Assembly: GCA_011390615.1 (NCBI GenBank)
Contig: JAABSB010000005.1
Coordinates: 1-47,453, forward strand
DNA: 47,453 bases
Direction of reading: 5' to 3'
Origin: Desulfotignum sp.
GTDB taxonomy: Bacteria > Desulfobacterota > Desulfobacteria > Desulfobacterales > Desulfobacteraceae
Positions 8,460-17,400 of this stretch are shown piece by piece. The notes beneath the pieces were generated by a model. The model was not told the origin of the DNA, ran no database searches, and saw nothing but the letters and a program-made list of their open reading frames with translations. Position 1 is the stretch's first letter, and the number at the start of each line of letters is the position of its first letter. Both the position numbers and the translations under genes were made by a program.

Positions 8460-10648
8460 CGATTTTACTGGTGGACAATGATGCTGCAGCAAACCTGGTT
8501 CTGGCAGATATGCTTCACAAAAAAGGGTATGCCGGTCTCCGGGCATCTGATGCAACACAGGCCCTGTCTCTGGTAAAACAACATGAAATCCGCGTTGTTG
8601 TCTACAATCAAAAGGCATCCGGCACAGCCGGCCTTGATTTTTGCAGCAGCATCCGCAGTCTGAAAAAAGACCATTATATCTATTTTATAATGGTTACCCC
8701 AAAGGATAATAAAACAGAAAAAATAAAAGGCCTTGCACAGGGTATTGATGCCTTCATGGCAGCACCTGTGGATCATGAAAAACTCACTGCACTGGTGCAG
8801 GTGGGCATGCGGATATCAGGGTTTTCCATGCCAAAACCACTGAAAAAGGATCTTTCCAGAAAACCAGATTTTTCAGCATACGATATTCCCTTTGCCAGAA
8901 TCGCACTCGAGAAACATTTTGTCACAAAAGAGCAGCTGGCAAAAGCGTTTTCATCCCAGAAAAAAGAGCAGCTGGCCGGCGGCAGAAATTCTGGTCCCAA
9001 AACCGGTGGTACCCGGTTTCCCAAAAAAACGGCTGACATTCTTGTGGCCCAGGGAGCGATAACAGAAGAACAGCGGGACATGATCCGCCGTGAAATGGAA
9101 AAAGACCGGGATATTGTTTCTGAAACGCCGCAACAGCCGGACATTTCAGGCCACCCCCCGGAACAGGCAGATATTTCTGGCCAATCCCCTTTTCAGGTGC
9201 AGATCTCCAACGACAGGCTGGAGGCCCGGCTTGTTGTAAAAAATGCATTTCTGGACCGCATCACCCCGGATGCCATAGCAAAGGCCCTGGCAAAAGAGAA
9301 TATCCAGTTCAAGTTGACGGATCTTGAAAAACAGATCACCACCCTGAAAACAGCCCTCAAGGAAACCGTTTCATTTGTTGCTGCCAGGGGCCGGCCCCCT
9401 GTACCGGGTACAGATGCCTTTATTTCTTATCATTTTGACACAAACTATTTAAAGCCCGGGAAAATTGATGCTGCGGGCAGGATGGATTACAGGGAACGCG
9501 GAAGCATACCCAAAGTTGCGGCCGGGGATCTGCTGGCAACCAAAATTCCCATGAAAACAGGAGAACCGGGCATAGATATTTATAACACCCCTATCCCTGC
9601 GCCGGAAACAAAAGATGTCGTGCTTCAGTGCGGACAGGGGGCACATCTGTCTGAAGACGGCATGAAAGTGCATGCCCAGATAGATGGCCAGCCCCATGTG
9701 GCTGTGGGCGGAGCAGTTTGCGTTTTTGCAGAACTGACCATTGACGGGGATGTGAATTTTACCACCGGAAATATCGATTTTGATGGGAATGTGATTGTCA
9801 AGGGCACCGTCATGAACGGGTTTACCGTAAGATGCGGGCATCTTTTTGCAAAAGAAATCAGCGGGGCCGCTATTTTCGCATTAGGTGATGTTGTTGTTTC
9901 CGAGGGCATCAGCAACGCAGATATCAAGACGGAAGGTAATGTAAAAGCCCGCTTTGTTACCGGTTCCAACATAAAATCATTCGGCAGCGTTATGGTTGAC
10001 AAAGAGGTCATTGATTCAAAAATCCGTTCCAGTGCAAAGTTTTTATCAGAACGGTGCACCATCATTTCTTCTTTCGTCTCTGCGAAAACAGGGGTGTCTG
10101 CCAGGCAGATCGGCACGGATGTCTCTGCTGCCTGCCGTATTCATGCCGGCATGGATGAAAATGTAAAAAAACGAATCCAGGCCTTTGACCATGCCATTAA
10201 CGATAAAAAAAAGATCCTGGAAACCGTCCAGAAACGGTATGAAAAACAATCAAAAAAACAAAGGGAGATCCACCAAAAAATTTTTGAGCTGGCCCAGAAT
10301 CAGGAGCGTCTGGCATCAGATACAGGGGCTGCGAACGCCCTGGCCAGGGAACTGGACCTGTATTTCAGGGATCAGGAAATACTCGAAGAGCAGATTGCAC
10401 AGGATCTTTCTGCTATTGAAGCCTTAATAGCGGAGATTGAAACCATTGGTGGAGAAAAAGAAGCCATACTGCAATGGTCCAAAGAAGAAAAAGGAGACCC
10501 GGTTGTCACGGTCAGCGGTGCCATCACCCAGGGAACAAAATTGTTCGGGATACATACATCTTATTTCCCCATTGAAACCATCCGCAACGTCACCATAAGA
10601 GAAATAAAACATCCTGAAACCGATACCTGGCAGATGGTGATTCAGTAA
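8456..10648 (+). CDS. FapA (DUF342) family protein with N-terminal pseudo-receiver domain
   Basis: A 730-residue multidomain protein. Residues 1-120 fold like a response-regulator receiver (MTILLVDNDAAANLVL...), but the phosphate-accepting Asp is Asn51 and the conserved Lys near the end is missing, so it should not be phosphorylated. A middle region (about 145-225) has two short 'FVTKEQLAKA' and 'ITEEQRDMI' helices like those before PilB/GspE ATPases. From about residue 300 comes the DUF342/FapA beta-helix with repeated Gly-Asp/Asn turns (IDGDVNFTTGNIDFDGNVIVKG), then a coiled coil (about 575-655) and the conserved C-terminal 'VSGAITQGTKLFGIHT'. FapA proteins are polymerising or polarity factors; the role here is unknown. 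Confidence 0.88.
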   Translation: MTILLVDNDAAANLVLADMLHKKGYAGLRASDATQALSLVKQHEIRVVVYNQKASGTAGLDFCSSIRSLKKDHYIYFIMVTPKDNKTEKIKGLAQGIDAFMAAPVDHEKLTALVQVGMRISGFSMPKPLKKDLSRKPDFSAYDIPFARIALEKHFVTKEQLAKAFSSQKKEQLAGGRNSGPKTGGTRFPKKTADILVAQGAITEEQRDMIRREMEKDRDIVSETPQQPDISGHPPEQADISGQSPFQVQISNDRLEARLVVKNAFLDRITPDAIAKALAKENIQFKLTDLEKQITTLKTALKETVSFVAARGRPPVPGTDAFISYHFDTNYLKPGKIDAAGRMDYRERGSIPKVAAGDLLATKIPMKTGEPGIDIYNTPIPAPETKDVVLQCGQGAHLSEDGMKVHAQIDGQPHVAVGGAVCVFAELTIDGDVNFTTGNIDFDGNVIVKGTVMNGFTVRCGHLFAKEISGAAIFALGDVVVSEGISNADIKTEGNVKARFVTGSNIKSFGSVMVDKEVIDSKIRSSAKFLSERCTIISSFVSAKTGVSARQIGTDVSAACRIHAGMDENVKKRIQAFDHAINDKKKILETVQKRYEKQSKKQREIHQKIFELAQNQERLASDTGAANALARELDLYFRDQEILEEQIAQDLSAIEALIAEIETIGGEKEAILQWSKEEKGDPVVTVSGAITQGTKLFGIHTSYFPIETIRNVTIREIKHPETDTWQMVIQ

Positions 10649-10712
10649 ATAGGAATCCACCGGCCGACGGGATTTGCCTGTTATCTGCCTGAGACTATAC
10701 GAGGTCTGAACA

Positions 10713-12020
10713 ATGAACCGGATTGATTTGAAAAAGCACAATAAAAAAAATGAAAGGGCGGATCAGGATCTTATCACACGCAAGGCAGATCTTCGGCGCA
10801 CACAGGAAAAACTGGAGCGGCTGAAAGAAAATTTTGCCCGGGCGTTTCAAGCCTGCCCGGCGGCACTGGCCATCACCAGCATGGCCGATGGAAAATTTTT
10901 GGAAATAAATATGGCATATATCCAGATTATGGGATATGAACCGCAAGAAACTTTGGGCCGCACCACTGCTGAAATGAATATTTATGTCAACCCCCGGGAG
11001 CGGAAACTTCTGATGCAGCAATTGCAGGACCAGGGATGTGTTCGGGACTACGAGTTACAGGTGCGAAATAAATCAGGTGACATCCGGACCCTGCTGGTGA
11101 GCATGGAACCTATCGCCTATGGTATAGAACCAACACTGATTTGGGCATTTGTCGATCTCACGGAAAAAAATCAGGTGGCAGCTGAATTGCGCAAAAGTAG
11201 AGAAAGAATGGCGTTTGCCCTTGAAACAAGCGGCATCGGAACCTGGGAGCTTGATCTGATTGACCGCACCGCCCAGCATCGTTCCTTGCTGCATGACAGA
11301 ATTTTTGGTTATGATGCGCTGCTTTCTGAATGGACATATGACATTTTCCTCGAACATGTTCATCCTGAAGACCGCAGCCTTGTGGATGATGCATTCAAAA
11401 ATGCGGTTGATGCCGGCAGGGACTGGCGGTTCGAGTGCAGAATTTACCGTGCGGATGGCCGTCTCCGCTGGATTTGGGCTGCAGGAAGACACAGCGTTGA
11501 TGAATCCGGCGTTATACGAAAGATATCCGGCATTGTTCAGGACATTACCGAATACAAACAGACAGAGGTTTTACTGAAACAGAAGACAACTGAACTGGAA
11601 GATATCAACACGGCATTGAACGTCATGCTCAAAAAAAGGGAGCAGGACAACCAGATGCTCGAAGAAACACTTAGGCAAAAGATGGCTTCCAGTTATGAAT
11701 CTTTGATACTGCCTCTGTTGAGTAATTTCAGGAACAGTGTATCCGGAAAAAACCAACTGATTATGATGGATATGCTGGAAAAAAATCTGGCAGATGTTTT
11801 TTCTTCTTTTGCACACAAATTGTCAGATCCATTGATGAACCTGACCCCTGCTGAGATCCAGATCGCTGCAATGATAAAACAGGGAATGACAAATAAACAA
11901 ATCGCCCAGACCCTTCACAATTCCGTAAGAACCATAGATGTGCATCGCGCCAGTATCCGCAGAAAGCTGCAGATTAAAAACAAAAAAATCAATTTGCGGG
12001 CCTATCTCTTGAACCTGTAA
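10713..12020 (+). CDS. PAS-PAS sensor with LuxR-type HTH domain
   Basis: A 435-residue soluble signalling protein. A short coiled coil (1-40) leads into PAS domain 1 (about 42-150, FARAFQACPAALAITSM ... LVSMEPIAYG), PAS domain 2 (about 165-285, ending in a PAC motif 'RKISGIVQDITEYKQ'), another coiled coil (about 285-330) and a C-terminal GerE/LuxR helix-turn-helix (LTPAEIQIAAMIKQGMTNKQIAQTL). There is no membrane segment and no kinase domain, so signal sensing and DNA binding are on one chain. GAGG precedes the ATG by 8 bases. A lone response regulator follows on the same strand. Confidence 0.9.
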   Translation: MNRIDLKKHNKKNERADQDLITRKADLRRTQEKLERLKENFARAFQACPAALAITSMADGKFLEINMAYIQIMGYEPQETLGRTTAEMNIYVNPRERKLLMQQLQDQGCVRDYELQVRNKSGDIRTLLVSMEPIAYGIEPTLIWAFVDLTEKNQVAAELRKSRERMAFALETSGIGTWELDLIDRTAQHRSLLHDRIFGYDALLSEWTYDIFLEHVHPEDRSLVDDAFKNAVDAGRDWRFECRIYRADGRLRWIWAAGRHSVDESGVIRKISGIVQDITEYKQTEVLLKQKTTELEDINTALNVMLKKREQDNQMLEETLRQKMASSYESLILPLLSNFRNSVSGKNQLIMMDMLEKNLADVFSSFAHKLSDPLMNLTPAEIQIAAMIKQGMTNKQIAQTLHNSVRTIDVHRASIRRKLQIKNKKINLRAYLLNL

Positions 12021-12030
12021 GCCTAAAAAT

Positions 12031-12047
12031 ACTTATTTTATATAAGT
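12031..12047. promoter_or_regulatory. AT-rich dyad upstream of the response regulator gene
   Basis: ACTTAT-TTTAT-ATAAGT lies 11 bases after the PAS-LuxR stop codon and about 90 bases before the response regulator. It could be an operator or part of a promoter, but AT-rich dyads of this length arise easily by chance. Confidence 0.2.
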
Positions 12048-12134
12048 AAAATATACGCTTTTATCAAGCATTCCCCTGAACCCGAATCTATGGTATCTAC
12101 GGCAAAAATTTTTGAAAAAAGAGAGATTTGCCGG

Positions 12135-12521
12135 ATGAAAAATACGCGATCTGTGAAAATCCTTATTATCGATGATGAGCCGGGAATTTTGAGAATGCTC
12201 TCATTTGCATTGTCCAGAAAAGGATATATATCAGAAACGGCTGAAAACGGAACAGATGGTGTTGAAAAATTTTTGTCTGATACGTATCACCTCGTTTTGA
12301 CAGATATGAAAATGCCTGATATGACAGGAGAGCAGGTTTTACACAAACTCAGAAAAATTTTCGGCAATACGGTGCCCATTGTTGGCATGTCCGGCACCCC
12401 CTGGCTGCTTGAAGGCCAATCGTTTGATGCTGTTCTGGAAAAACCGTGTTCCATAAAACATCTAATTGCAGTTGTTGAGGATTTGTTGCCGATTTCGGCC
12501 AAGCGTTCAATAAGATCCTGA
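12135..12521 (+). CDS. Single-domain response regulator
   Basis: A 128-residue CheY-like receiver without an output domain. All catalytic positions are present: the acidic pair in 'ILIIDDEPGIL', the phosphate-accepting Asp in 'LVLTDMKMPDMTG', a Ser in 'GMSGTP' and the Lys in 'AVLEKPCS'. The ATG at 12135 is chosen because the domain starts directly after it; an upstream start at 12090 would add a tail outside the fold. It probably relays phosphate from a histidine kinase. The only kinase sequence nearby is the remnant just downstream. Confidence 0.88.
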   Translation: MKNTRSVKILIIDDEPGILRMLSFALSRKGYISETAENGTDGVEKFLSDTYHLVLTDMKMPDMTGEQVLHKLRKIFGNTVPIVGMSGTPWLLEGQSFDAVLEKPCSIKHLIAVVEDLLPISAKRSIRS

Positions 12522-12637
12522 TACCGGTTTTATGCCTTATTCTCTGTCTGCAAAAAAAAAATTGTGTGACTGTTTGTCAAGATTTCAGGCGTGCAAAAAA
12601 TGCTGATGGCTTCTGCCTGCGCAGCGGATTCGGTTCC

Positions 12638-12754
12638 CTTGCCAATATGTCTCATGAACTGCGGCCCCCGCGCAATGCCATCCTCGGTTTTTCCGCGGTG
12701 CTCAAGGAACAGTATTTCGGCCCCCTGGTCATAAAAGAGGATGGCAATTATTTG
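12638..12754 (+). pseudogene. Histidine kinase remnant (dimerisation/phosphoacceptor helix)
   Basis: Within an 83-codon open frame (12566-12817), 39 residues read like the H-box of a hybrid kinase: 'LANMSHELRPPRNAILGFS' followed by AVLKEQYFGPL. The usual text is HELRTPLNAILGF, so the His is kept but T-P-L has become P-P-R. No ATPase domain, sensor or sensible start codon flanks it, and the rest of the frame has no family resemblance. This is best read as the relic of a deleted kinase gene, perhaps the former partner of the response regulator upstream. It accounts for most of the 324-base gap before the GGDEF gene. Confidence 0.65.
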
Positions 12755-12787
12755 CGTTTGATTGCGATTGCATTTAAAACCGCTGTC

Positions 12788-12816
12788 TGGACTTTTGCCG
12801 TGATACTCTGTATATA
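12788..12816 (+). promoter_or_regulatory. Candidate sigma-70 promoter for the diguanylate cyclase gene
   Basis: TGGACT, a 17-base spacer, then TATATA; transcription would start near 12823, just ahead of the AGGAGGGGG ribosome site. The -10 box is good and the -35 box is only fair. Confidence 0.35.
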
Positions 12817-12845
12817 ACAGTCGAAAAAAAAGGAGGGGGATCTTT

Positions 12846-13997
12846 TTGATTCCGTCGGGCATCGGTGTAAAGGGGAACCGGGAAACCATGGAATTTCAGC
12901 GGCAGAAGCTCAGCAGGCGGGTGCTCAATGACCTGAAGAAACGGTCCACATCAGGGGTGTTTTTTTACATGCTGATCCCGCCGCTGATTTTTTTAACAGA
13001 CAATTTTTTCCAGCGGCACCTGCGCTTCAGCCTTGGTTTTCTGGGGGTATTCTCCTTTATATGCCTGTTCCGGTTGTTACATATGTATGTATCAAAAAAA
13101 ATGCCGAAACAGTATGAACCGGTGAACACCAGTATTTTTATCAGCAGTGTCATGTTGACAGCTCTGTCATGGGGGGTGGGATCTGCCTATTTTCTGCTCC
13201 ACAGCCAGGAACAGACCCTGCAGACCCTTATGCTGATTTGCACGGTGGGGTTTGTTGCAGGCGGGGTGCTGTCTTTTATGCCCCTGCTGTACCTGGCTGT
13301 TGCATATAATGTATTGATGCTGCTGCCGTCGATTGCCGCTGTTTTTGTAAATGGAGATCTTCCCACTCTGGGATTTGCCATGATATTGTATTCCGCATAC
13401 CTGGTTCTGATCACCCTCCGGGGCAATGCCGAGTACTGGAAGGCACTGGAGAATGAAAACCTGCTGGAGGAAAAATCCCGGGAACTGGAAAAAGCCAGCC
13501 GCACCGATGTGTTGACAGGTCTATACAACCGCCGGTATTTTGATGAATTGTTCGAGCTGGAATGGGGACTCTCCAGCCGGAGAAAAACCCCCTTGACCCT
13601 GTTGATCTGTGATATCGATCATTTTAAGCAGGTTAATGATACCTATGGCCACCAGGCAGGGGATGCCTACCTCAAACTCATCAGCAGCCATCTTCAGGGG
13701 GTTTTCCAGCGGGAAACCGATGTGGTGGCACGGTACGGCGGCGAAGAATTTGTGGTACTGCTGCCGGACAGAGATGCAGAACAGACCCGTGACCTTGCAG
13801 AGCGGTTCAGAAAAAATATCGCCGAAGCCGTGCTGGAATACCAGGGGGAAAAAATTCAGGCCACCATCAGCACAGGCATCAGCTCCTGTATCCCGGGATC
13901 TGATATGACCCGCGATGCATTCCTCACCCGGGCGGACAATGTTTTGTATGAAGCCAAAGCGTCAGGGCGCAACAGGACGGTTGTCGACAAACAATAA
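12846..13997 (+). CDS. Membrane-bound diguanylate cyclase (GGDEF)
   Basis: Makes cyclic di-GMP from two GTP at the inner membrane. The N-terminal half (about residues 35-190) holds about six hydrophobic segments that form an uncharacterised membrane sensor. The catalytic domain follows from 'SRTDVLTGLYNRRYF', with the active loop GGEEF at 298-302 and an allosteric I-site RETD at 289-292, five residues earlier, so the enzyme should be active and feedback-inhibited. TTG at 12846 is taken as start because GGAGG lies 9 bases upstream; the first ATG is at 12891. The gene converges on modF with one base between stop codons. Confidence 0.93.
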   Translation: MIPSGIGVKGNRETMEFQRQKLSRRVLNDLKKRSTSGVFFYMLIPPLIFLTDNFFQRHLRFSLGFLGVFSFICLFRLLHMYVSKKMPKQYEPVNTSIFISSVMLTALSWGVGSAYFLLHSQEQTLQTLMLICTVGFVAGGVLSFMPLLYLAVAYNVLMLLPSIAAVFVNGDLPTLGFAMILYSAYLVLITLRGNAEYWKALENENLLEEKSRELEKASRTDVLTGLYNRRYFDELFELEWGLSSRRKTPLTLLICDIDHFKQVNDTYGHQAGDAYLKLISSHLQGVFQRETDVVARYGGEEFVVLLPDRDAEQTRDLAERFRKNIAEAVLEYQGEKIQATISTGISSCIPGSDMTRDAFLTRADNVLYEAKASGRNRTVVDKQ

Positions 13998-13998
13998 A

Positions 13999-15411
13999 TC
14001 AGGAACTGCTTTGCCGGCAAACTCTTTTCATCTGAATATGCTGGCAAAAAAAGCTGCGGAATTCATCTTCCCGGTGGCTGACATAAAGGATGGTCCCCTT
14101 AGCTTCTGCAGCCAGGTCTGCCAGAAAATTCAGTATGGCCGCACGGTTTTGCTCATCCAGCCCCTGGGTGGGTTCGTCCAGCACCAGCAGGCGCGGGGTT
14201 TTGATCAGGGCACGGGCAATAAGGACCAGGCGCTGGTCAGCATGGGCAAGATCCCGGAAAGCAGTTGCTGCCGCCTTTTTCAACCCCAGCCGTTCCAGCC
14301 AGTTGAAGGCCAGCCGTTCCTGAGCCGGTGTGACCTGGCTGTAAAGACCGATGGTGTCAAACAGCCCGGACAGGATACAGGACAGCACACTGCCGGGAAC
14401 CCGGAAATTTCGGTGCAGATCGGAACCCATGATGCCCATGTGCTGCTTTACGTCCCAGATGGATTCGCCTGTTCCCCGCCGGATGCCGAATATGGTTAAA
14501 TCATTGGTATAACAGGCAGGGTGATCACCAGTAATGACCTGGAGCAATGTGGATTTGCCGCTGCCGTTGGGGCCGGTGACAAGGGTGTGGTCTCCTTGGT
14601 TCACCTCCAGGTCCAGGTCCGTAAAAACAGGCAGCCCTCCGTATCCTGCACTGCCCTTGTGCAGCTGGATCAGGCATGCAGGCCCCGGTTTTTCCCGGAC
14701 ACTGTTTTGTGTCCTGTCCAGGTCCTGCACCGTGGCTGTAAAATCAGCAGGGGCCGGGTTGCTGCGGATGATCTGAAGCATCTGCTCTGCAGGCCCCTGG
14801 TCTTTCAGTCTCCCGTTGGCAACGATGGCCAGGTGAGTAATCCAGGAGGGAATATCTGTCTGATTATGGACAAAAAGCAGGAGCTGTATTTTTCGGCTGA
14901 ACAGATGAAACAGGGCCTTGTCCAGTTCTTTGCAGCTCTCATGGTCAAGTCCTTCAAAAGGGGCCTGGATTACCAGGCAGGAGACTCCTTTGGTGATCTG
15001 GGCCAGAATCACCAGTTTTCTGGCCTGGCCTGAAGAGAGCTGGCGATAGCCCTGGTCCAGACAGGCGGTCATATCCATGGCCTGGATCAGTCCGGCATGT
15101 TTTGCCGGGTCTTTCAGAAAATCCCTTGCCAATGTCCCCGGATCCAGGCGGTCCAGAAAATCGGTCTGGTCTTTTTTCAGCTCAGCTTCATATATTTCCT
15201 GCTGGTTTTTAAAAGATACCACCCCCAGCCTTTCCGGCAGCGCCAGGATGTCTGCTGTGACATCCATTTTTTTTTCTGACACAAGACTAAAAAAATCCTC
15301 CATGCCGGACCGGTTGGTTCCCCAGATACACCAGGCCTGGCCGGGAAGGACCTGGAACTGACTGATATACATATTTTTTATTCTGGCATTGATAATTTTC
15401 ATGGGCCCCAT
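13999..15411 (-). CDS. modF: ModF-like protein with two ABC ATPase domains
   Basis: A soluble 470-residue protein with two ABC ATPase domains, as in ModF/PhrA, which is linked to molybdate transport or storage. Domain 1 (about 1-215) keeps a signature (LSSGQARK) but its Walker A reads GTNRSGME at 31-38, lacking the essential Lys, and Walker B has Gln in place of Asp-Glu. Domain 2 (about 255-460) has an intact Walker A (GPNGSGKST, 280-288) and Walker B (LLVLDEPTQGLD), but the signature is degenerate (LAHADQR). Together they could build at most one complete composite ATP site. No modABC genes are in the window. ATG at 15402 is an alternative start. A structured leader lies upstream. Confidence 0.8.
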   Translation of the reverse strand: MGPMKIINARIKNMYISQFQVLPGQAWCIWGTNRSGMEDFFSLVSEKKMDVTADILALPERLGVVSFKNQQEIYEAELKKDQTDFLDRLDPGTLARDFLKDPAKHAGLIQAMDMTACLDQGYRQLSSGQARKLVILAQITKGVSCLVIQAPFEGLDHESCKELDKALFHLFSRKIQLLLFVHNQTDIPSWITHLAIVANGRLKDQGPAEQMLQIIRSNPAPADFTATVQDLDRTQNSVREKPGPACLIQLHKGSAGYGGLPVFTDLDLEVNQGDHTLVTGPNGSGKSTLLQVITGDHPACYTNDLTIFGIRRGTGESIWDVKQHMGIMGSDLHRNFRVPGSVLSCILSGLFDTIGLYSQVTPAQERLAFNWLERLGLKKAAATAFRDLAHADQRLVLIARALIKTPRLLVLDEPTQGLDEQNRAAILNFLADLAAEAKGTILYVSHREDEFRSFFCQHIQMKRVCRQSSS

Positions 15412-15433
15412 TCAACCAGGAACCGGTATGGAT

Positions 15434-15540
15434 GGCAAGGCAAAAACAGCGGACCCCGGGATAATTTCCAGGGTTTTTTGCATGAGACAGTGCATTTCCG
15501 TCCACGCCTGCCCCTGGTGAAGTCCAGCCCTGGGCTGTAC
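15434..15540 (-). ncRNA. Structured leader upstream of modF, possible molybdenum/tungsten cofactor riboswitch
   Basis: Read on the minus strand, this stretch just before modF is rich in paired segments. The arm at 15440-15447 (GCAAAAAC) faces 15473-15481, with an inner CCC/GGG hairpin at 15454-15473. A CAGCCC/GGGCTG dyad lies at about 15525-15537 and a GCGT/ATGC hairpin with an eight-base loop near 15491-15506. Position before a molybdenum-linked gene suggests a Moco/Tuco-type riboswitch. I cannot confirm the conserved core by eye, so this is a candidate only. Confidence 0.3.
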
Positions 15541-15647
15541 CCAATTAAGGGCAACTGGTTGTTTGTAATTTTCTTGATTTCATTGTCTGCTGTGATATTA
15601 CTTTTGCAGGAACTGACCCGGGACACAAGGGAGGCAGAAAATTTGCC

Positions 15648-16253
15648 ATGAAAAGATCCGGCGGAAAACGGATTTATGTGGATATGGATGATGTGATATC
15701 AAAAACCACCGATACCTATGCAGCAATCGTTGCCAGGGAGTTCGGGAAACAGGCCCGGTTTGAGGACCTGTCCTCTTTTGACCTGAAAAAATCCTTCGGC
15801 CTGACAGACAAGGAGTTCTGCTTTTTTTTCGATCTGGTTCATCAGCCTGAGGTGCTTCTGGCATATGAACCGGTGGAAGGCTGCGTATCTGTGCTGTCCA
15901 GGTGGGCCCGGCAGGGGTATCACATCGATATTGTCACCGGTCGGCCCCCTTCCACCAGAGATGCTTCTTTGGCATGGCTGGACAGATATCAGATTCCCTA
16001 TGCTGCATTTATCATGGTGGACAAATACAACCGGGTCGCCAAAGACCTGTCTTCTGTTATCACCAAAGACCAGCTCATGCACAGGCAGTATGATATGGCG
16101 GTGGAGGATTCCCGGGAAATGGCGATTTTTCTGGCCCACGCCATGACCGTGCCCGTGATGCTCTATGACAGGCCCTGGAATGCGCAACCTGTGGACCACA
16201 AAAACGTCAGGCGGGTTTGTTCCTGGCGGGAAATCGATGGGTGTTCTTCTTGA
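15648..16253 (+). CDS. HAD-superfamily hydrolase, 5'(3')-deoxyribonucleotidase-like
   Basis: A 201-residue haloacid dehalogenase-fold protein. Motif I is YVDMDDV (residues 10-16), with the nucleophile and the general acid Asp. Motif II is DIVTGRPPSTRD, with Thr. A Lys follows in the segment with 'VDKYNRVAKDL', and motif IV is VEDSREM. The arrangement and the 'DMDDV' start match NT5C/YorS-like nucleotidases, which remove 5' phosphate from deoxynucleotides. The substrate cannot be fixed from sequence alone. The GGGAGG ribosome site is rather distant (13 bases). It precedes htpX by 74 bases. Confidence 0.75.
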   Translation: MKRSGGKRIYVDMDDVISKTTDTYAAIVAREFGKQARFEDLSSFDLKKSFGLTDKEFCFFFDLVHQPEVLLAYEPVEGCVSVLSRWARQGYHIDIVTGRPPSTRDASLAWLDRYQIPYAAFIMVDKYNRVAKDLSSVITKDQLMHRQYDMAVEDSREMAIFLAHAMTVPVMLYDRPWNAQPVDHKNVRRVCSWREIDGCSS

Positions 16254-16327
16254 TTTCAACCAGACCGGTCTTATTTTTCTGTTGATATCGAAGATAATGC
16301 AAACAAGGAGAATACAAGAGGAGAACC

Positions 16328-17251
16328 ATGGGTAATCATATAAAAACCGTTTTACTGCTCACTGCCATGACCGGGCTTTTTCTGGTGCTGGGGTATGCCC
16401 TTGGCGGCCAGACCGGCATGTTCATCGCATTGGTCATTGCCTTTGCAATGAATTTTTTTTCCTATTGGCAGTCCCACACCATTGTGTTGAAAATGTACCG
16501 GGCCCAGCCGCTGGACCGGTCCCAGGCCCCGGGGCTGTATGAGACCGTGGCACGCCTGGCATCCAGGGCCGGCCTGCCCATGCCGAAAATTTATGTTATT
16601 CCGGAAGATGCACCCAATGCATTTGCCACAGGAAGGGACCCGGAGCACGGTGTGGTGGCCGTCACCCGGGGACTGGTGCGCCTCATGGACCAGGATGAGC
16701 TGGAAGGGGTGCTGGCCCATGAGCTGGGCCATATTAAAAACCGGGATATTCTCATTTCCACCATTGTGGCCACCATGGCGGGGGCTATCATGTTTGTGGC
16801 CTCCATGGCCCGGTTTTCCGCTTTTTTCGGGGGAAGAGACAATGAAGAAGGGGGTCTGGGGTTTGTGGGTGTCATAGCCATGTCCATTCTGGCACCTCTG
16901 GCTGCCATGGTGGTGCAGATGGCGGTCTCCAGATCCAGGGAATACCTGGCAGATGCAACGGCCGCAAGTATTACCGGTCATCCTGAGGGTCTGGCATCAG
17001 CCCTGTCAAAACTGGGTTCCTACACCCGTCACAGCACGGTGGATGCCAATCCGTCCACAGCGCATATGTTCATTGTCAATCCGTTGTCCGGCAGAAAAAT
17101 GGCCAGCCTTTTTTCCACCCACCCGCCTCTGGAGGACCGGATTAAACGCCTTACAGGTGCTGGAAAACCGCCTGCCGGCAGGCAGGACAGCCAAAAAGGC
17201 GGCTCCACCATGACCGAACAGAGCCGGGCGTTCTGGGACTCTTTGTCCTGA
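16328..17251 (+). CDS. htpX: Zinc metalloprotease HtpX (M48B)
   Basis: Inner-membrane protease that degrades misfolded membrane proteins. The 307 residues contain two N-terminal hydrophobic helices (about 7-50), the zinc motif HELGH at 131-135 with 'IKNRDIL' after it, two more hydrophobic segments (about 143-195), and the third-ligand Glu in SRSREYLADA. The end of the family block, 'PLSGRKMASLFSTHPPLEDRI', is present. A good site (AGAGGAGAACC) precedes the ATG. The gene ends 15 bases before a perfect palindrome that may act as terminator. Confidence 0.95.
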   Translation: MGNHIKTVLLLTAMTGLFLVLGYALGGQTGMFIALVIAFAMNFFSYWQSHTIVLKMYRAQPLDRSQAPGLYETVARLASRAGLPMPKIYVIPEDAPNAFATGRDPEHGVVAVTRGLVRLMDQDELEGVLAHELGHIKNRDILISTIVATMAGAIMFVASMARFSAFFGGRDNEEGGLGFVGVIAMSILAPLAAMVVQMAVSRSREYLADATAASITGHPEGLASALSKLGSYTRHSTVDANPSTAHMFIVNPLSGRKMASLFSTHPPLEDRIKRLTGAGKPPAGRQDSQKGGSTMTEQSRAFWDSLS

Positions 17252-17266
17252 TATTCACCATGTGAT

Positions 17267-17292
17267 GGGGTCAGAAGTTAACTTCTGACCCC
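17267..17292. repeat. Perfect 26-base palindrome, short form of a dispersed element (copy 1)
   Basis: Two 13-base arms, GGGGTCAGAAGTT and its complement, meet without a loop. The same GGGGTCAGAAGTTAAC end forms the tips of two longer hairpin elements at 21327-21443 and 24788-24936, so this is probably a collapsed or minimal copy. It follows htpX closely, as the other copies follow asd and the truncated sensor gene. Confidence 0.8.
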
Positions 17293-17335
17293 TGTTTTAC
17301 CATTGCTTTTGTGGCCACCTATAGCTTGACTCCTG

Positions 17336-17364
17336 TCAAATCCCATTCTATGGTAGCGGGCAGA
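17336..17364 (+). promoter_or_regulatory. Candidate sigma-70 promoter for the K+ channel gene
   Basis: TTGACT, a 17-base spacer, then TATGGT, with predicted start of transcription near 17371 and the channel ATG at 17401. The -35 box matches five of six consensus bases and the spacer is optimal. Confidence 0.5.
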
Positions 17365-17400
17365 CAAAAACAGGTATTTCGGATGGTACGGAGGCTGTGA

